DNA of 64,000 bases from positions 93,703 through 157,702 of the forward strand of contig DASQZT010000237.1 of assembly GCA_035638575.1 (NCBI GenBank), in the 5' to 3' direction. Below the pieces are notes generated by a model, which saw only the letters and a list, made by a program, of their open reading frames with translations, was not told the DNA's origin and ran no database searches. Shown here in pieces: positions 54,801 to 62,729 of the stretch (its first letter is position 1; each line of letters begins with the position of its first letter). The DNA is from DASQZT01 sp035638575. GTDB lineage: Bacteria > Acidobacteriota > Terriglobia > Bryobacterales > Bryobacteraceae. The position numbers and the translations under genes are program-made.

Positions 54801-54837
54801 GCGCCAGTAGGGCCACCAAAGCAAATCGCATCCGCAT
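51802..54837 (-). CDS. Secreted propeller protein with PHP-type metal-binding domain
   Basis: The protein has 1011 residues, starting MRMRFALVALLALGVFGGRR with a signal peptide. The first 600 residues are WD/NHL-like repeats with Ser-box motifs (EDFPAMAQAGDDVYLAYTR, RAWVFYSTQRNGNFDIYARS, PVAATDATGRVWVAWQGYRN), suggesting one or two beta propellers. Residues about 665-760 resemble a PHP phosphoesterase site: GDFHRHTELSFDGQGDG with HxH, then CCDHDDGSGREYSW, and later SAPHTSATDQGTD and EIYQGDR. The C-terminal part is a beta domain ending WVTIQ. PHP domains bind two or three metals and cleave phosphoester bonds. Substrate unknown. The gene shares a 4-bp overlap with the GH5-like gene downstream. 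Confidence 0.75.
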   Translation of the reverse strand: MRMRFALVALLALGVFGGRRIVYPQTSAPAAPITSPNAQSFLLILGIGEKADTNWDGSITATGGAIQSLTGWRFKGTDSIMGTSSWKMLVRMTSAGPNESGTDLYQENGLIVTIAQSGTPVSFDVKTTQGNFSFTSQDVSFGASKAFLNSRALVMPTAAPLQLTSDDEEEDFPAMAQAGDDVYLAYTRFVHGNRTLALGVDGLQKALTDFTFLSRPTGMDQILLLHYSKGQRTWTGPFAVTNPTEDAMRNAVAIDGQGRAWVFYSTQRNGNFDIYARSSSADGAMSPEIRLTTDSGTDIYPVAATDATGRVWVAWQGYRNDNLEILAAAQNGDTFTSETIVSTSPASDWDAAIAAAPNGEVAISWDTYDKGDYDVYLRRVRFAGQIGMDDPIPIAATLGFEARSSLAYDAQNRLWIAYEVSGPKWGKDFGAYDTTGIALYQNHTIQVRCLMGNDLYTTTQDVAGVLPGALATQLFLPTNPGPFAAQPDPTLVQKRQPNDGAGAPAAPKNTFPRLATDPDGTVYLAFRRPTGSVGVSDSSATGQSIGTIWVGAMVYYDGAQWHGPGVLGNSDGLGDNRPAILPLGSGRLLIGQANDHRLSPLPNGTPQVDSANSDIYALELPVARQQQSPQLTKIGQVTPAAPDPAAAAEAAANALNRSYRPTVNGQQMQLLRGDFHRHTELSFDGQGDGPLEDGYRYAIDAAGLGWFGCCDHDDGSGREYSWWMIQKFTDAYTLPSKILPMYYYERSVAYPEGHRNVLFATRGIRTLPRLPTSAVTPVPVGGAPDTNMLYAYLHFFTNAGSPGISAPHTSATDQGTDWRNSDPVVEPFVEIYQGDRQDYEGLPDSPRTNTAADSISGYEASGYVSNALGKGIQLGFEASSDHISTHISFTNVWVSSLTRAGILAAMKSRHLYGSTDYILADFRSGTHFMGDTFTNTGAPVFSVRLFGTAPFQKVVLVKNSTIIYSTSGGQVLSFTYQDQAVNKGDKAYYYVRGVQTDGQIVWVSPMWVTIQ

Positions 54838-55003
54838 AGGCCTGGCTACACCTCCCCGGTGAGCGAAGCGGCGCCGGAGACACTGCCGGTGCCATCACCG
54901 GCACGAACCGCAGCCGCATCAGCGCATGATACACCTGAGTTGTCAGAAAGTTGCGGAGGCTGACCGGGAGGATCGTCCCGCCTTGCCGAAATGGTGAGTT
55001 CCC

Positions 55004-57043
55004 TCACATCCCGGCCTGTACGGCGATCAACGTCCCCGGCTGGGTGGTCAAGCCGTTGTAAGTCGCCGTGATCGGCTGGTCTCCGTCCGCGAGCGACGCG
55101 GGTACCACCACGTTGAACTGGAACTCTCCCGGCGCCACCAGGCCGGCAAACAACACCGTTGCGGCGACGCCGCCGATCTTCACGGCCGGCAGCGGAGACA
55201 GCGTGCCCGACTGCACCGTCGATCCGCTCACCACGGGCGTCGAGGTTGGCCCGAAGCCGTTGGCGTACAGCACCACGGTCTCCCCAGGCCTGGCGGGCGT
55301 ACTCGAGCCGGGATACAGCGTGGTTGGGCCCAGCAGGCTCCCGCTGAGGTGGGTCGCGGCGACGTTGGTGCCGTCGAAAACCAAAAAAGACGGCGACGCC
55401 GGTTCCGCCTGGGCCGTAAAGGCGGCGCTGACCGTTTCGTTGTCGGTGAGGACCACCTGGACCGGTCCCGACATCGCATCGGGCGGCGTGAGTATGTTCA
55501 CCTGCGCGGGACTGATGTAGTACACGTAGGCGGGTTTTCCGTTCACCGTCGCGCTGACACCGTCCAGTTGAGCCGGCATCTGGTTACCAACGAAGTCCGA
55601 GGCCTGCCAGATGCGATTGTGCCCCGCCGGAGCGAGATTCGACCCCTTGATCTCCACCCATGTATTCGGCGCAATGGCTGCCGCTTCGCCCTCGGCGTTG
55701 GCCACCAGCCCAATCACCGGCGCGGTCTGGCCCGCGCCCTGAATCGTGGTCTTCATAATGACCTGGACATACGGGTTCCAGGTGGAGAGCGTGTAATAGA
55801 AGGTGGAAGTGCCGTTCGCCGCGGAGCCGGTAGTGAAGCGGGAAATGAAATACGGTCCGTAGGTGCCACCTCCCACGCCTTCACGGCCGGGATCGCCAGC
55901 CTGATCGCAAACCGGACTGGTGGGCGTCACCGCGCGGTGAATGAAGTGGCAAAACCCCCGGTCCCGTTGGCCATTGAAGATGGTCTGCGGAGCGCCCCAC
56001 GGGCCCCACGGCTGTGGCGCGAAACGCATGTAGATCCCGCCCGGATTTGCCGGTGTTTTGTCCAGGCAGTTATAGAGCATCACCCAACGCTGGAGGAACG
56101 TGTTGTAGTCGACGCCCAGCTCACCGGTGCAGTTAGTCGGCGCTGGGGGTGTGCCGTCGAGATCCTGGAACAACTGCACGGCGTCGGATTCGGACGCGGA
56201 CCAGCCGGGCGTGACGCCGTCCTTGGCCAATCCGGTGAAGTATTGCATGCCGCCCGCCTGGGCCATCGCCGTAGCCAGCTTTCGCGCGAGGAACACGGAG
56301 CTATTGCGGTAGCCCGTGCCGCCTCCGGATCCCCAGAAGTAGAGATAGCCATCCTTCAGGCTGGAGGCTCCGCTGCCAATGGCGACATTGACGAACCTGG
56401 CGCCATTGCAGAAGGCGCACGAAGGGGCGGAGAAATCGTAGAGGTAGTGGTAGGTGTTCCCGTCGTCATCGGAAACGGCCAGCACGGAGCGAGTGGAAAA
56501 GCCCGTGTCGCCCCCCGGCGACATGGCCCTATTGTCGTCCGTCGCAAAAATCACGAACATGCGTCCGGCGACGTCGATGCCCGCGATCGGCACCTCGAAG
56601 TCGCCCAGTGTGATGGCCGGCTTCCCTTGCGCATCCAATACTACCGGGCTCTGGTAGGCGCCGATCGAGTCGCGGACAAAGTCGAGCTTCACGCATGGGC
56701 CGATGTTGGCGCCTGAAGTGAAGCCGATCGAGTCATTGTCGGCGGACGTTCGGGGCGGATCGCTTTGCCCGTTGGGCTTGCCGTTGAAGGTGGCGGTCGG
56801 ATTCGTGTCCCCGAAGAGGAACCACAGCTTACCGTCGTGCTCGAAGGAGGAGCCGAGGTCGTTACCCGCCAGTCCGTAATTCGTCGCCGTTTGGCTGGCG
56901 GTCGGCTGCCCGGTCTCATGATCCAGTTCTCCTATGAGCTGGCAGACTTTTTGCGATGATCCCGGCACCCAGACGGGATCGGTCGCCTGTGCCAGTGCGA
57001 TCACGGGGAACAGTACCGCGACGAATACCAGAACCAGCTTCAT
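55004..57043 (-). CDS. Secreted DUF4185-like protein with TIGR03437 C-terminus
   Basis: The protein has 679 residues. Residues 1-18 are a signal peptide (LVLVFVAVLFPVIALAQ). Residues about 40-420 look like the DUF4185 propeller-like domain: GNDLGSSFEHDGKLWFLFGD, MFVIFATDDNRAMSPGGDT, GYLYFWGSGGGTGYRNSSVF and LGVDYNTFLQRWVMLYNC. These are reminiscent of five-bladed glycosidase-like proteins. Residues about 445-675 are the TIGR03437 C-terminal domain, closely similar to the one in the GH5-like protein. It lies upstream of the PHP-domain gene, 166 bp apart. Enzymatic activity cannot be read from the sequence. Confidence 0.82.
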   Translation of the reverse strand: MKLVLVFVAVLFPVIALAQATDPVWVPGSSQKVCQLIGELDHETGQPTASQTATNYGLAGNDLGSSFEHDGKLWFLFGDTNPTATFNGKPNGQSDPPRTSADNDSIGFTSGANIGPCVKLDFVRDSIGAYQSPVVLDAQGKPAITLGDFEVPIAGIDVAGRMFVIFATDDNRAMSPGGDTGFSTRSVLAVSDDDGNTYHYLYDFSAPSCAFCNGARFVNVAIGSGASSLKDGYLYFWGSGGGTGYRNSSVFLARKLATAMAQAGGMQYFTGLAKDGVTPGWSASESDAVQLFQDLDGTPPAPTNCTGELGVDYNTFLQRWVMLYNCLDKTPANPGGIYMRFAPQPWGPWGAPQTIFNGQRDRGFCHFIHRAVTPTSPVCDQAGDPGREGVGGGTYGPYFISRFTTGSAANGTSTFYYTLSTWNPYVQVIMKTTIQGAGQTAPVIGLVANAEGEAAAIAPNTWVEIKGSNLAPAGHNRIWQASDFVGNQMPAQLDGVSATVNGKPAYVYYISPAQVNILTPPDAMSGPVQVVLTDNETVSAAFTAQAEPASPSFLVFDGTNVAATHLSGSLLGPTTLYPGSSTPARPGETVVLYANGFGPTSTPVVSGSTVQSGTLSPLPAVKIGGVAATVLFAGLVAPGEFQFNVVVPASLADGDQPITATYNGLTTQPGTLIAVQAGM

Positions 57044-57052
57044 TGGCCCCTC

Positions 57053-57690
57053 CTAGTGTTGGATGGTGATCAACGTTCCAGGCTGTGTAGACAAGCCATT
57101 GTACGCCGCCGTGACAGGCTGGTCGCCATCCGCCACCAAGGACGGCACCACCACGTTGAACTGAAACTCGCCCGGCGCAACCAGGCCAGCAAACGACACC
57201 GTCGCGGTGGCGCCGCCGATTTTGATCGCGGGCATCGTAGCCAGGGTGCCCGACTGCAAAGTCGATCCGCTCACCACGGGCGTTGTCGTAGTCCCGAAGC
57301 CATTGGCGAACAGCACCACGGTCTCTCCGGGCTTCGCCGGCGTACTAAGTCCGGGATACAGGCTGGCAGGCCCCACATAGCTCCCGTCAAGATGTGTCCC
57401 GGCGACGTAGGGTCCGCCGTTGAAGGCGAAGAACGAAGGAGAGTCCGGTTGTGCCTGGACCGTCACCTGGGCGCTTGTCACTCCGGCATTGGCCAGTTGC
57501 ACCTGCACAAATTCCGGCATGGCATCGGGCGGCGTCAGAATGTCCACCTGGGTGGGGCTGATGTAGTATACATAGGCGCTTTTCCCGTTCACGGTCACGG
57601 CAACGCCGTCCAATTGCGCCGGCATCTGGTCCAATGAAGTCCGAACCCTGCCAGATGCGCCTCCCGCTGCCGCATGTCGTCCACCACACC
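57053..57690 (-). pseudogene. Truncated, frameshifted TIGR03437-domain remnant
   Basis: The minus strand carries a third copy of the TIGR03437 domain. The reading frame covers QMPAQLDGVAVTVNGK, YYISPTQVDILTPPDA, ETVVLFANGFG and TLITIQH. The piece RIWQGSDFIG immediately before lies in another phase; compared with the two intact copies about 2 bp are missing between GGA and CAGATG near 57633. The first third of the domain (the APNTWVEIKGSNLAP region) and any catalytic part are gone. It lies 10 bp before the DUF4185 gene. Confidence 0.8.
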
Positions 57691-57839
57691 CACCACCGTG
57701 AGAAGCTCCCAATCATCAGGGTACACCGTAAAGTGTATCTTGTCAGTTGTCAAGCACGAATCGTCTCACGTCCGGCCGTTTATGAAACACGCCGCGGGCT
57801 CCGTCCAGTGGCCCGTTATGTTGCCGGCGGCCGCCTGTC

Positions 57840-59882
57840 TTATTTGATGTACTTGGCGTACCAGGCGAGGTAGCGCTCCATCCGGTCTTTCTGGTAGCTC
57901 GGGCGCGTGATGCCGTGATTCGAGTTGGGGTAGACCACCAACTCCGTCGGCACCCCCAGGCTCGAGAGCGCCTGGTACATCTGTTCGCCGCCCACCAGCG
58001 GCACGTTGAAGTCCTTCTCGCCGCCGAGAAATAGCGTCGGCGTGGTGATCTGGTCGGCGTGCAGGAACCCGTACGAGATCTTGAGCCATGGCTCCAGCCC
58101 CACCTTCCACGGCGGGCCGATCTCTTCGTCGTATTGAATGATGTACTGGTCCACGCCGTAAAGCCCGATGGGGAATGCGGTGCCCGCCCCGCTGGTGGCG
58201 GCTTTGAAACGGTGGTCCTTGGCGATAATGGCGTCGGTCAGGATTCCGCCGTAGCTCCAGCCGCCGACGCCCAGGCGATCCGGATCGGCCAGACCGATGG
58301 AGACCACGTAGTCCATGGCTGCCTGGAGGTCCAGCACTTCCTTATTGCCCCAGTCGGCGGCGATGGCGCTCCCGTATTTCTCGCCGCGGCCGGAGCTACC
58401 GCGATAGTTCACCGCCACCACCACGTAGCCGTTGGCCGCGAAGAACTGGCGCTCGAAGTTGAACGAGTGCCCGTCCTGGCCGTTGGGACCGCCGTGGATG
58501 CGCAGCAGCGTGGGATACTTGCGGCCCTGTTGATAGTCGGGAGGCTTCACCAGCAGGCCGTGGACCTCGTTGCCGTCCTTCGCCTTGCAGGAGAACTCCT
58601 CGGTGGCGCCCAGGTTCAGCTCCGCCATCAGCGCGTCGTTGTGGTGCGTCAGCGGGCGCAGCTTGCCGTTTTCGAGCGCGTGAATTTCGCCGTGCGCGGT
58701 GTCGCTCGCGGCCATCACGGCAAAGCGGCCGTCTTTGCCCTGCTCGATGGTGGAGATGGTGCCGGGCCCTTTCACCAGGCGCTCGACCTCGCCGCCATTG
58801 GCCGGAACCAGCGCCGGATATTCCCAGCGGTCGTCCGCCACCAGGAAGAGAATGGACGCGCCGTCGCGCGTGAATCGCGGGGCCGCGGCGCCGCGATCGA
58901 GTTTCTCCGCCAGGATCTTCGGCGCCCCGCCGGCCATCGGAACCACGGCGACGCGGTTCATGTTGTACGCGTTCAGGCTGGCCCCCGAGCTTTGCAGGTA
59001 CACCAGGCGCGAGCCATCCGGACTCCACTCGGGACGCGAACGCGAGGCCGAGGAGTGCACGCCGTCGTAGTGCGTAATCTGGCGGGGCGCCGCGCCCGCG
59101 CGCGCTTCGATCACGTAGACGTTCCACGTGTTGTAGCGCTCCGCGTCCTTGCCCTCCTTGCCCAGGAAGGCGATCGATTTCCCGTCCGGCGACCACGACG
59201 GGGATGCGGCTTCGAGCGTCTCCGCGGTCAGCGCCTCCGCCTTTTTGGCGCCCATATCGTACAGGTAAATGCGCGGCGGCTTCTGCGTGAGGTACCCCAC
59301 CACATCCTGTTTGAACTTATAGCGGTCGATAACGATGGGCTTTGGAGCTTTGGCGTTGGCGCCGCCCGCGGCGGGAACCGGGGCGGGCCTGTCTTCATCC
59401 GGCGCGTCGGGATCGCGGTCGGCCATCACCAGCAGCAGGCGCTTGGAATCGGGCGACCACTCGTAGGAGGAGAGCCGTCCCTTCACGTCGGTGAACTGCT
59501 GCGCTTCGCCGCCGGAGCGGTCCAACAGCCACACCTGCGAGCCGCGCGCCTTGCCCGGCCGCGACGAGGTGAACGAGAGGTAGCGCCCATCGGGACTCCA
59601 GCGCGGAGCGTTTTCGGCCTCGGTGCTGGAGGTCATGCGCAACTGCTGGGCGCCGTCCCAGCTCGCCATCCAGATGTCCGAGTCGCTCTTGTCGGCGGTG
59701 GCGTCGACGGTGCTGAGGCTGTAGGCCACCCATTTGCCGTCCGGCGAGATCTGCAAGTCACGCACGTCGCGAAAGGCGTGCATGTCGTCGATTTTGATGA
59801 CCCGCCTGGCAGCGGGCTGGGCCAGGAGCGCGGCCGCCAGCGGCAGGATCAGGGCGCAGCGGAGAAGCGTGGTTCTCGTCAT
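57840..59882 (-). CDS. S9-family serine peptidase (prolyl oligopeptidase/DPP-like)
   Basis: The protein has about 680 residues. The ATG at 59882 is preferred, with a GTG at 59900 as the alternative; either gives a signal peptide (TTLLRCALILPLAAALLAQ). The N-terminal beta propeller repeats SPDGKWVAYSLSTVD, WSPDGRYLSFTSSRPGKARG, WSPDGKSIAFLGKEGKD and similar. The alpha/beta-hydrolase domain has the nucleophile in GVGGWSYGG (Ser near residue 541), the Asp in LGGEKDFNVPLVG (near 623) and the His in YPNSNHGITRP (near 656). Family S9C enzymes cleave short peptides, often after proline, or act as acylaminoacyl peptidases. It is exported and lies downstream of a YkgJ gene on the same strand. Confidence 0.93.
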   Translation of the reverse strand: MTRTTLLRCALILPLAAALLAQPAARRVIKIDDMHAFRDVRDLQISPDGKWVAYSLSTVDATADKSDSDIWMASWDGAQQLRMTSSTEAENAPRWSPDGRYLSFTSSRPGKARGSQVWLLDRSGGEAQQFTDVKGRLSSYEWSPDSKRLLLVMADRDPDAPDEDRPAPVPAAGGANAKAPKPIVIDRYKFKQDVVGYLTQKPPRIYLYDMGAKKAEALTAETLEAASPSWSPDGKSIAFLGKEGKDAERYNTWNVYVIEARAGAAPRQITHYDGVHSSASRSRPEWSPDGSRLVYLQSSGASLNAYNMNRVAVVPMAGGAPKILAEKLDRGAAAPRFTRDGASILFLVADDRWEYPALVPANGGEVERLVKGPGTISTIEQGKDGRFAVMAASDTAHGEIHALENGKLRPLTHHNDALMAELNLGATEEFSCKAKDGNEVHGLLVKPPDYQQGRKYPTLLRIHGGPNGQDGHSFNFERQFFAANGYVVVAVNYRGSSGRGEKYGSAIAADWGNKEVLDLQAAMDYVVSIGLADPDRLGVGGWSYGGILTDAIIAKDHRFKAATSGAGTAFPIGLYGVDQYIIQYDEEIGPPWKVGLEPWLKISYGFLHADQITTPTLFLGGEKDFNVPLVGGEQMYQALSSLGVPTELVVYPNSNHGITRPSYQKDRMERYLAWYAKYIK

Positions 59883-59904
59883 GGCATTCGAGTTTACCAC
59901 GCGT

Positions 59905-60315
59905 CTAATAGATCTCCGGATGCGCCTCGCGCATCTCGCGGGCTTGCTCGCGCGCCGCCTCGATCTGGATCAGCGGGCCCTTCCCCATCCCGGGGCAGTA
60001 GCGCGCCGTTTTCTTCCATTCGCGGCGGCTCTCCACCAGCTCCGGCCAGAACGGAAAAATGCGGCATTGCGTGGGCTTGGCCGGGTGGATGGAGCATCCG
60101 CCGTCCAGCAGGAAATGGCACTGCACATCGCGCGGCACCCGCAGCCGCATACGGTTGCGCGTGCGATACACGTACTTTCGCTCGAACGCCCGCGGGGTCA
60201 TGCCCAGGAAACCTGCGGCGCGCGCGAGGTCCGCCTCCGTCAGGTAGACGAAACCCTGCTGCCGGCAGCATTCCGTGCATCCCGGCTGGCATTCGAACCG
60301 CAATCCCTCGGCCAT
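59905..60315 (-). CDS. YkgJ-family cysteine-cluster protein
   Basis: The protein has 136 residues. Eight cysteines follow the YkgJ pattern: Cys9, Cys13, Cys16 and Cys17 in CQPGCTECCRQQG; Cys66 and Cys74 in the middle; and Cys84 (PTQCRIFPFWPE) and Cys107 (ARYCPGMG). They probably bind zinc or an iron-sulfur cluster. The family (PF03692) has no firmly known reaction. There is no signal peptide. It sits between the YncE-like gene (35 bp upstream) and the S9 peptidase gene on the same strand. Confidence 0.9.
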   Translation of the reverse strand: MAEGLRFECQPGCTECCRQQGFVYLTEADLARAAGFLGMTPRAFERKYVYRTRNRMRLRVPRDVQCHFLLDGGCSIHPAKPTQCRIFPFWPELVESRREWKKTARYCPGMGKGPLIQIEAAREQAREMREAHPEIY

Positions 60316-60350
60316 GGAACTCGGCGCGACGACACCCGCGAACGGGCGGT

Positions 60351-61391
60351 TTACTTGCCCACCACCACAATGGAGAAGGAATCCGGCAGCATCTGGCCGC
60401 GGCCCGCGCGCCCACCCGGCGCCGGTGGCGTGGCAGGCGTGGGAGGCGCACCGTACTCCGCGGCGATCAGCAGCACGTGGTTCGTCTTGGTGTCCAACGT
60501 CAGAGTCTTGGCCCCCCGCATGGTCTGCACATTCTGTTCCACCACGAAGCTGGTCGGGCTGTTTTCCTTGATGACCGTCAGCGTGCCGTCGCCGTTCGAG
60601 CTGAATGCCTCCATGGTGTTGGGGTTGAAGGTGGCTCCGTCGGTTCCCGCGCCGATCGGCAGGGTATCCAGAATTTTGCCGGTATCCGAATTGAGAATCA
60701 CAAAGGTCGCCGGGTTGTGGCAGGACGCGAAAAGAACGTGGTTCTTCACATCGAATGCCAGCCCCCCGGGACCGCCGCCCTTGCCGCCCAGATCATAGTG
60801 CCCGGTGGTCTTCAACTCCTTGGCGTCCACTACCGCGATGTTGTCCTTGTCTTCGAGATCGACGTACAGATGGCCCTTGCCGTCGGAGACCGCTTGCTCG
60901 GGCGCGCCGCCCAGATCCACCGTGCCCACTACCGTGCCGTCCGCCGCGTTGATCACGGTGGCGTTCGGCGCCCGGTGGCTGAATATCCAGACTCGCGCGT
61001 TGAACGGGTCGTACAGGATGCCGTCCGGGCCGCCATCCACGTCGATGGTCTTGATAGTTGCGAGCGTCTTGGTGTCCCACATCACGACCGGTTTGCTGCT
61101 GGCGAACCCGTGATTCGACTTGGGATCGACCGCCGCTCCACGCGCGTTGGCATCGGCGATTTCACCTGCCGGCTCGAGCGTATCCAGATTGAAGACGGTG
61201 ACCCGCGCACCCTGGCCGGTGCGCGGAATGTACAGCTTGCGTCCGTCTGCGTCCGCGTAAACGTAGTCAAAACCGCCCGCGCCGCCGACTTTGGCAGTCT
61301 TCAGCACTTTGTAAGGCCCCGTCTGTTGGGCCAATCCGATCAGCGCCGCGAGCGCGATCGCTACTGCAAATGTCAGGCACACTCGTCGCAT
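60351..61391 (-). CDS. Secreted YncE-like beta-propeller protein
   Basis: The protein has 346 residues. A strong AAGGAGAGG site precedes the ATG. The signal peptide is residues 1-21 (LTFAVAIALAALIGLAQ). Repeated blades carry YVYADADGRKLYIPRTGQGA, PDGILYDPFNARVWIFSHRA and HLYVDLEDKDNIAVVDAKEL, the 40-residue pattern of YncE/NHL-type propellers (PQQ-like repeat family). Residues near the C-terminus form a Gly/Pro/Ala-rich loop (PPTPATPPAPGGRAGRG). These periplasmic proteins are binding or scaffold proteins, and no catalytic residue is visible. It is divergent from the serine-hydrolase gene by 116 bp. Confidence 0.86.
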   Translation of the reverse strand: MRRVCLTFAVAIALAALIGLAQQTGPYKVLKTAKVGGAGGFDYVYADADGRKLYIPRTGQGARVTVFNLDTLEPAGEIADANARGAAVDPKSNHGFASSKPVVMWDTKTLATIKTIDVDGGPDGILYDPFNARVWIFSHRAPNATVINAADGTVVGTVDLGGAPEQAVSDGKGHLYVDLEDKDNIAVVDAKELKTTGHYDLGGKGGGPGGLAFDVKNHVLFASCHNPATFVILNSDTGKILDTLPIGAGTDGATFNPNTMEAFSSNGDGTLTVIKENSPTSFVVEQNVQTMRGAKTLTLDTKTNHVLLIAAEYGAPPTPATPPAPGGRAGRGQMLPDSFSIVVVGK

Positions 61392-61507
61392 TCAAAACCT
61401 CTCCTTCGAGCGGGATTGCCGAATCGTGGCTCCCGGTTGACAGCCAGTATACACCCGGGCGCGCGCCTTTTCGGAGTGCGATATCCTGGCTCCGGAGACC
61501 GGCCATC

Positions 61508-62644
61508 ATGGATGATTCGCGAAGAGCGTTTCTGCGGAATGGGATGTTCACCCTCGCGGCTGGCGCCGCTGCCACCGTTCGCGCGCAACCCGGTGGCTCG
61601 CCGTCGCCCCAGGAAGCCGCGGCCATGGAGGGCGTGGCTGCCGCGTTCATGCAGGCCCATTCCGTGCCCGGACTGTCGGTGGCCATCGCGCGCAATGGCG
61701 AGTTGGTATACGACCGGGGGTTCGGATTCGCCGACCGCGTCACCGGCGAGAGGGTAATGCCCTCGCACCTGTTCCGCATTGCCAGCGTGACGAAGCCGAT
61801 CACCTCCGTGACGGTATTCAGCCTGATCGAGCAGGGCCGCCTCTATCTCGAACAAAACGTATTCGGTCAGGGCGGAATCCTGGGCGATGATTTTGGATCC
61901 CCGCCTTACCGGCAATATGTAGCGGAAATCCGTCTCAAGCACCTTCTGACCCACACCGGTGGCGGATGGCAGAACGACGGCAGCGATCCCATGTTCCGGA
62001 ATCCGGAAATGAATCACCGCCAACTCATCACCTGGGCGATCGCCAACGTGCCGCTGACCCATCCGCCCGGGCAGCGCTACGCCTATTCGAACTTCGGCTA
62101 CTGCATCGTGGGCCGGGTCATCGAGAAAGTCACCGGGCGGCCGTACGCGGAGTACGTCCGCGAGGCCGTATTGAGACGGTGCGGAATTTCCGAAATGCGG
62201 ATCGCGGGAAATACGCTGGCCGACCGGGCGGAGCGGGAGGTGGCGTACTACGGCGTCGGCGGCGAGACTCCCTACAACATGAACGTCCGCCGCATGGATT
62301 CCCATGGCGGGTGGCTGGCCAAGCCCTCGGACCTTGTCCGGTTCGCGATCCACGTCGACGGCTTTTCAGCCAGCCGCGACATCCTGGCGCCGGAATCGAT
62401 CCGCGAGATGACTACCGCCACCGCCGCCAACCTGCAATATGCAAAAGGATGGGCGGTGAACGGCGCCAACAATTGGTGGCATGCGGGAAGCCTGCCCGGC
62501 GCCACCAGTATCATGGTCAGAACCGCCAGCGGATTCTGCTGGGCGGCCCTGGCCAACAGCCGTGAGCCGCACGGCGATACCGGTGGCGCGCTGGACCGGA
62601 TGCTGTGGCAGATGGTGCGGCAGGTGAAGAGTTGGAACGCCTGA
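61508..62644 (+). CDS. Tat-exported serine hydrolase of the class C beta-lactamase family
   Basis: The protein has 378 residues. The ATG at 61508 opens a twin-arginine signal (SRRAFLRNGMFTLAAGAAAT); the frame extending upstream to 61370 overlaps the divergent promoter region and is rejected. The catalytic motifs of the AmpC/esterase-VIII fold are complete: SVTK (93-96), YSN (193-195) and HAG (325-327, in place of KTG). Members include beta-lactamases, DD-peptidases and esterases. The HxG box and the sequence around it (LKHLLTHTGG and PGQRYAYSNFGY) favour an esterase or DD-peptidase-like enzyme over a true antibiotic-degrading beta-lactamase. The protein is periplasmic. It is not evidently linked to the next gene, which has its own promoter. 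Confidence 0.9.
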   Translation: MDDSRRAFLRNGMFTLAAGAAATVRAQPGGSPSPQEAAAMEGVAAAFMQAHSVPGLSVAIARNGELVYDRGFGFADRVTGERVMPSHLFRIASVTKPITSVTVFSLIEQGRLYLEQNVFGQGGILGDDFGSPPYRQYVAEIRLKHLLTHTGGGWQNDGSDPMFRNPEMNHRQLITWAIANVPLTHPPGQRYAYSNFGYCIVGRVIEKVTGRPYAEYVREAVLRRCGISEMRIAGNTLADRAEREVAYYGVGGETPYNMNVRRMDSHGGWLAKPSDLVRFAIHVDGFSASRDILAPESIREMTTATAANLQYAKGWAVNGANNWWHAGSLPGATSIMVRTASGFCWAALANSREPHGDTGGALDRMLWQMVRQVKSWNA

Positions 62645-62668
62645 GTCGAACCCGGCGACGCAGCGGTG

Positions 62669-62697
62669 TTGACACGCGCAGCGCAATCCGATATAGG
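62669..62697 (+). promoter_or_regulatory. Strong sigma70-type promoter before the isomerase/epimerase gene
   Basis: TTGACA (62669-62674) and TATAGG (62692-62697) are separated by exactly 17 bp. The predicted start near 62704 gives a leader of about 26 nt with AAGGAG at 62719-62724 before the ATG at 62730. Confidence 0.75.
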
Positions 62698-62729
62698 TTT
62701 GGTTGCTCACCCTGTGGAAAGGAGCAATC

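Noticed and set aside
57719..57760. A possible minus-strand promoter (TTGACA, 17 bp, TACGGT) upstream of the decayed TIGR03437 copy
   Set aside because: The -10 element is poor and it would drive only a pseudogene; not strong enough to list.
61437..61455. TTGACA followed closely by TATACA in the divergent region before the serine hydrolase gene
   Set aside because: The spacing is only about 5 bp, too short for a promoter.
58059..61757. A 1232-codon plus-strand frame spanning the S9 peptidase, YkgJ and YncE-like genes
   Set aside because: The opposite strand encodes three proteins with complete family motifs and signal peptides; this frame has none and is rich in Arg, Gly and Ala.
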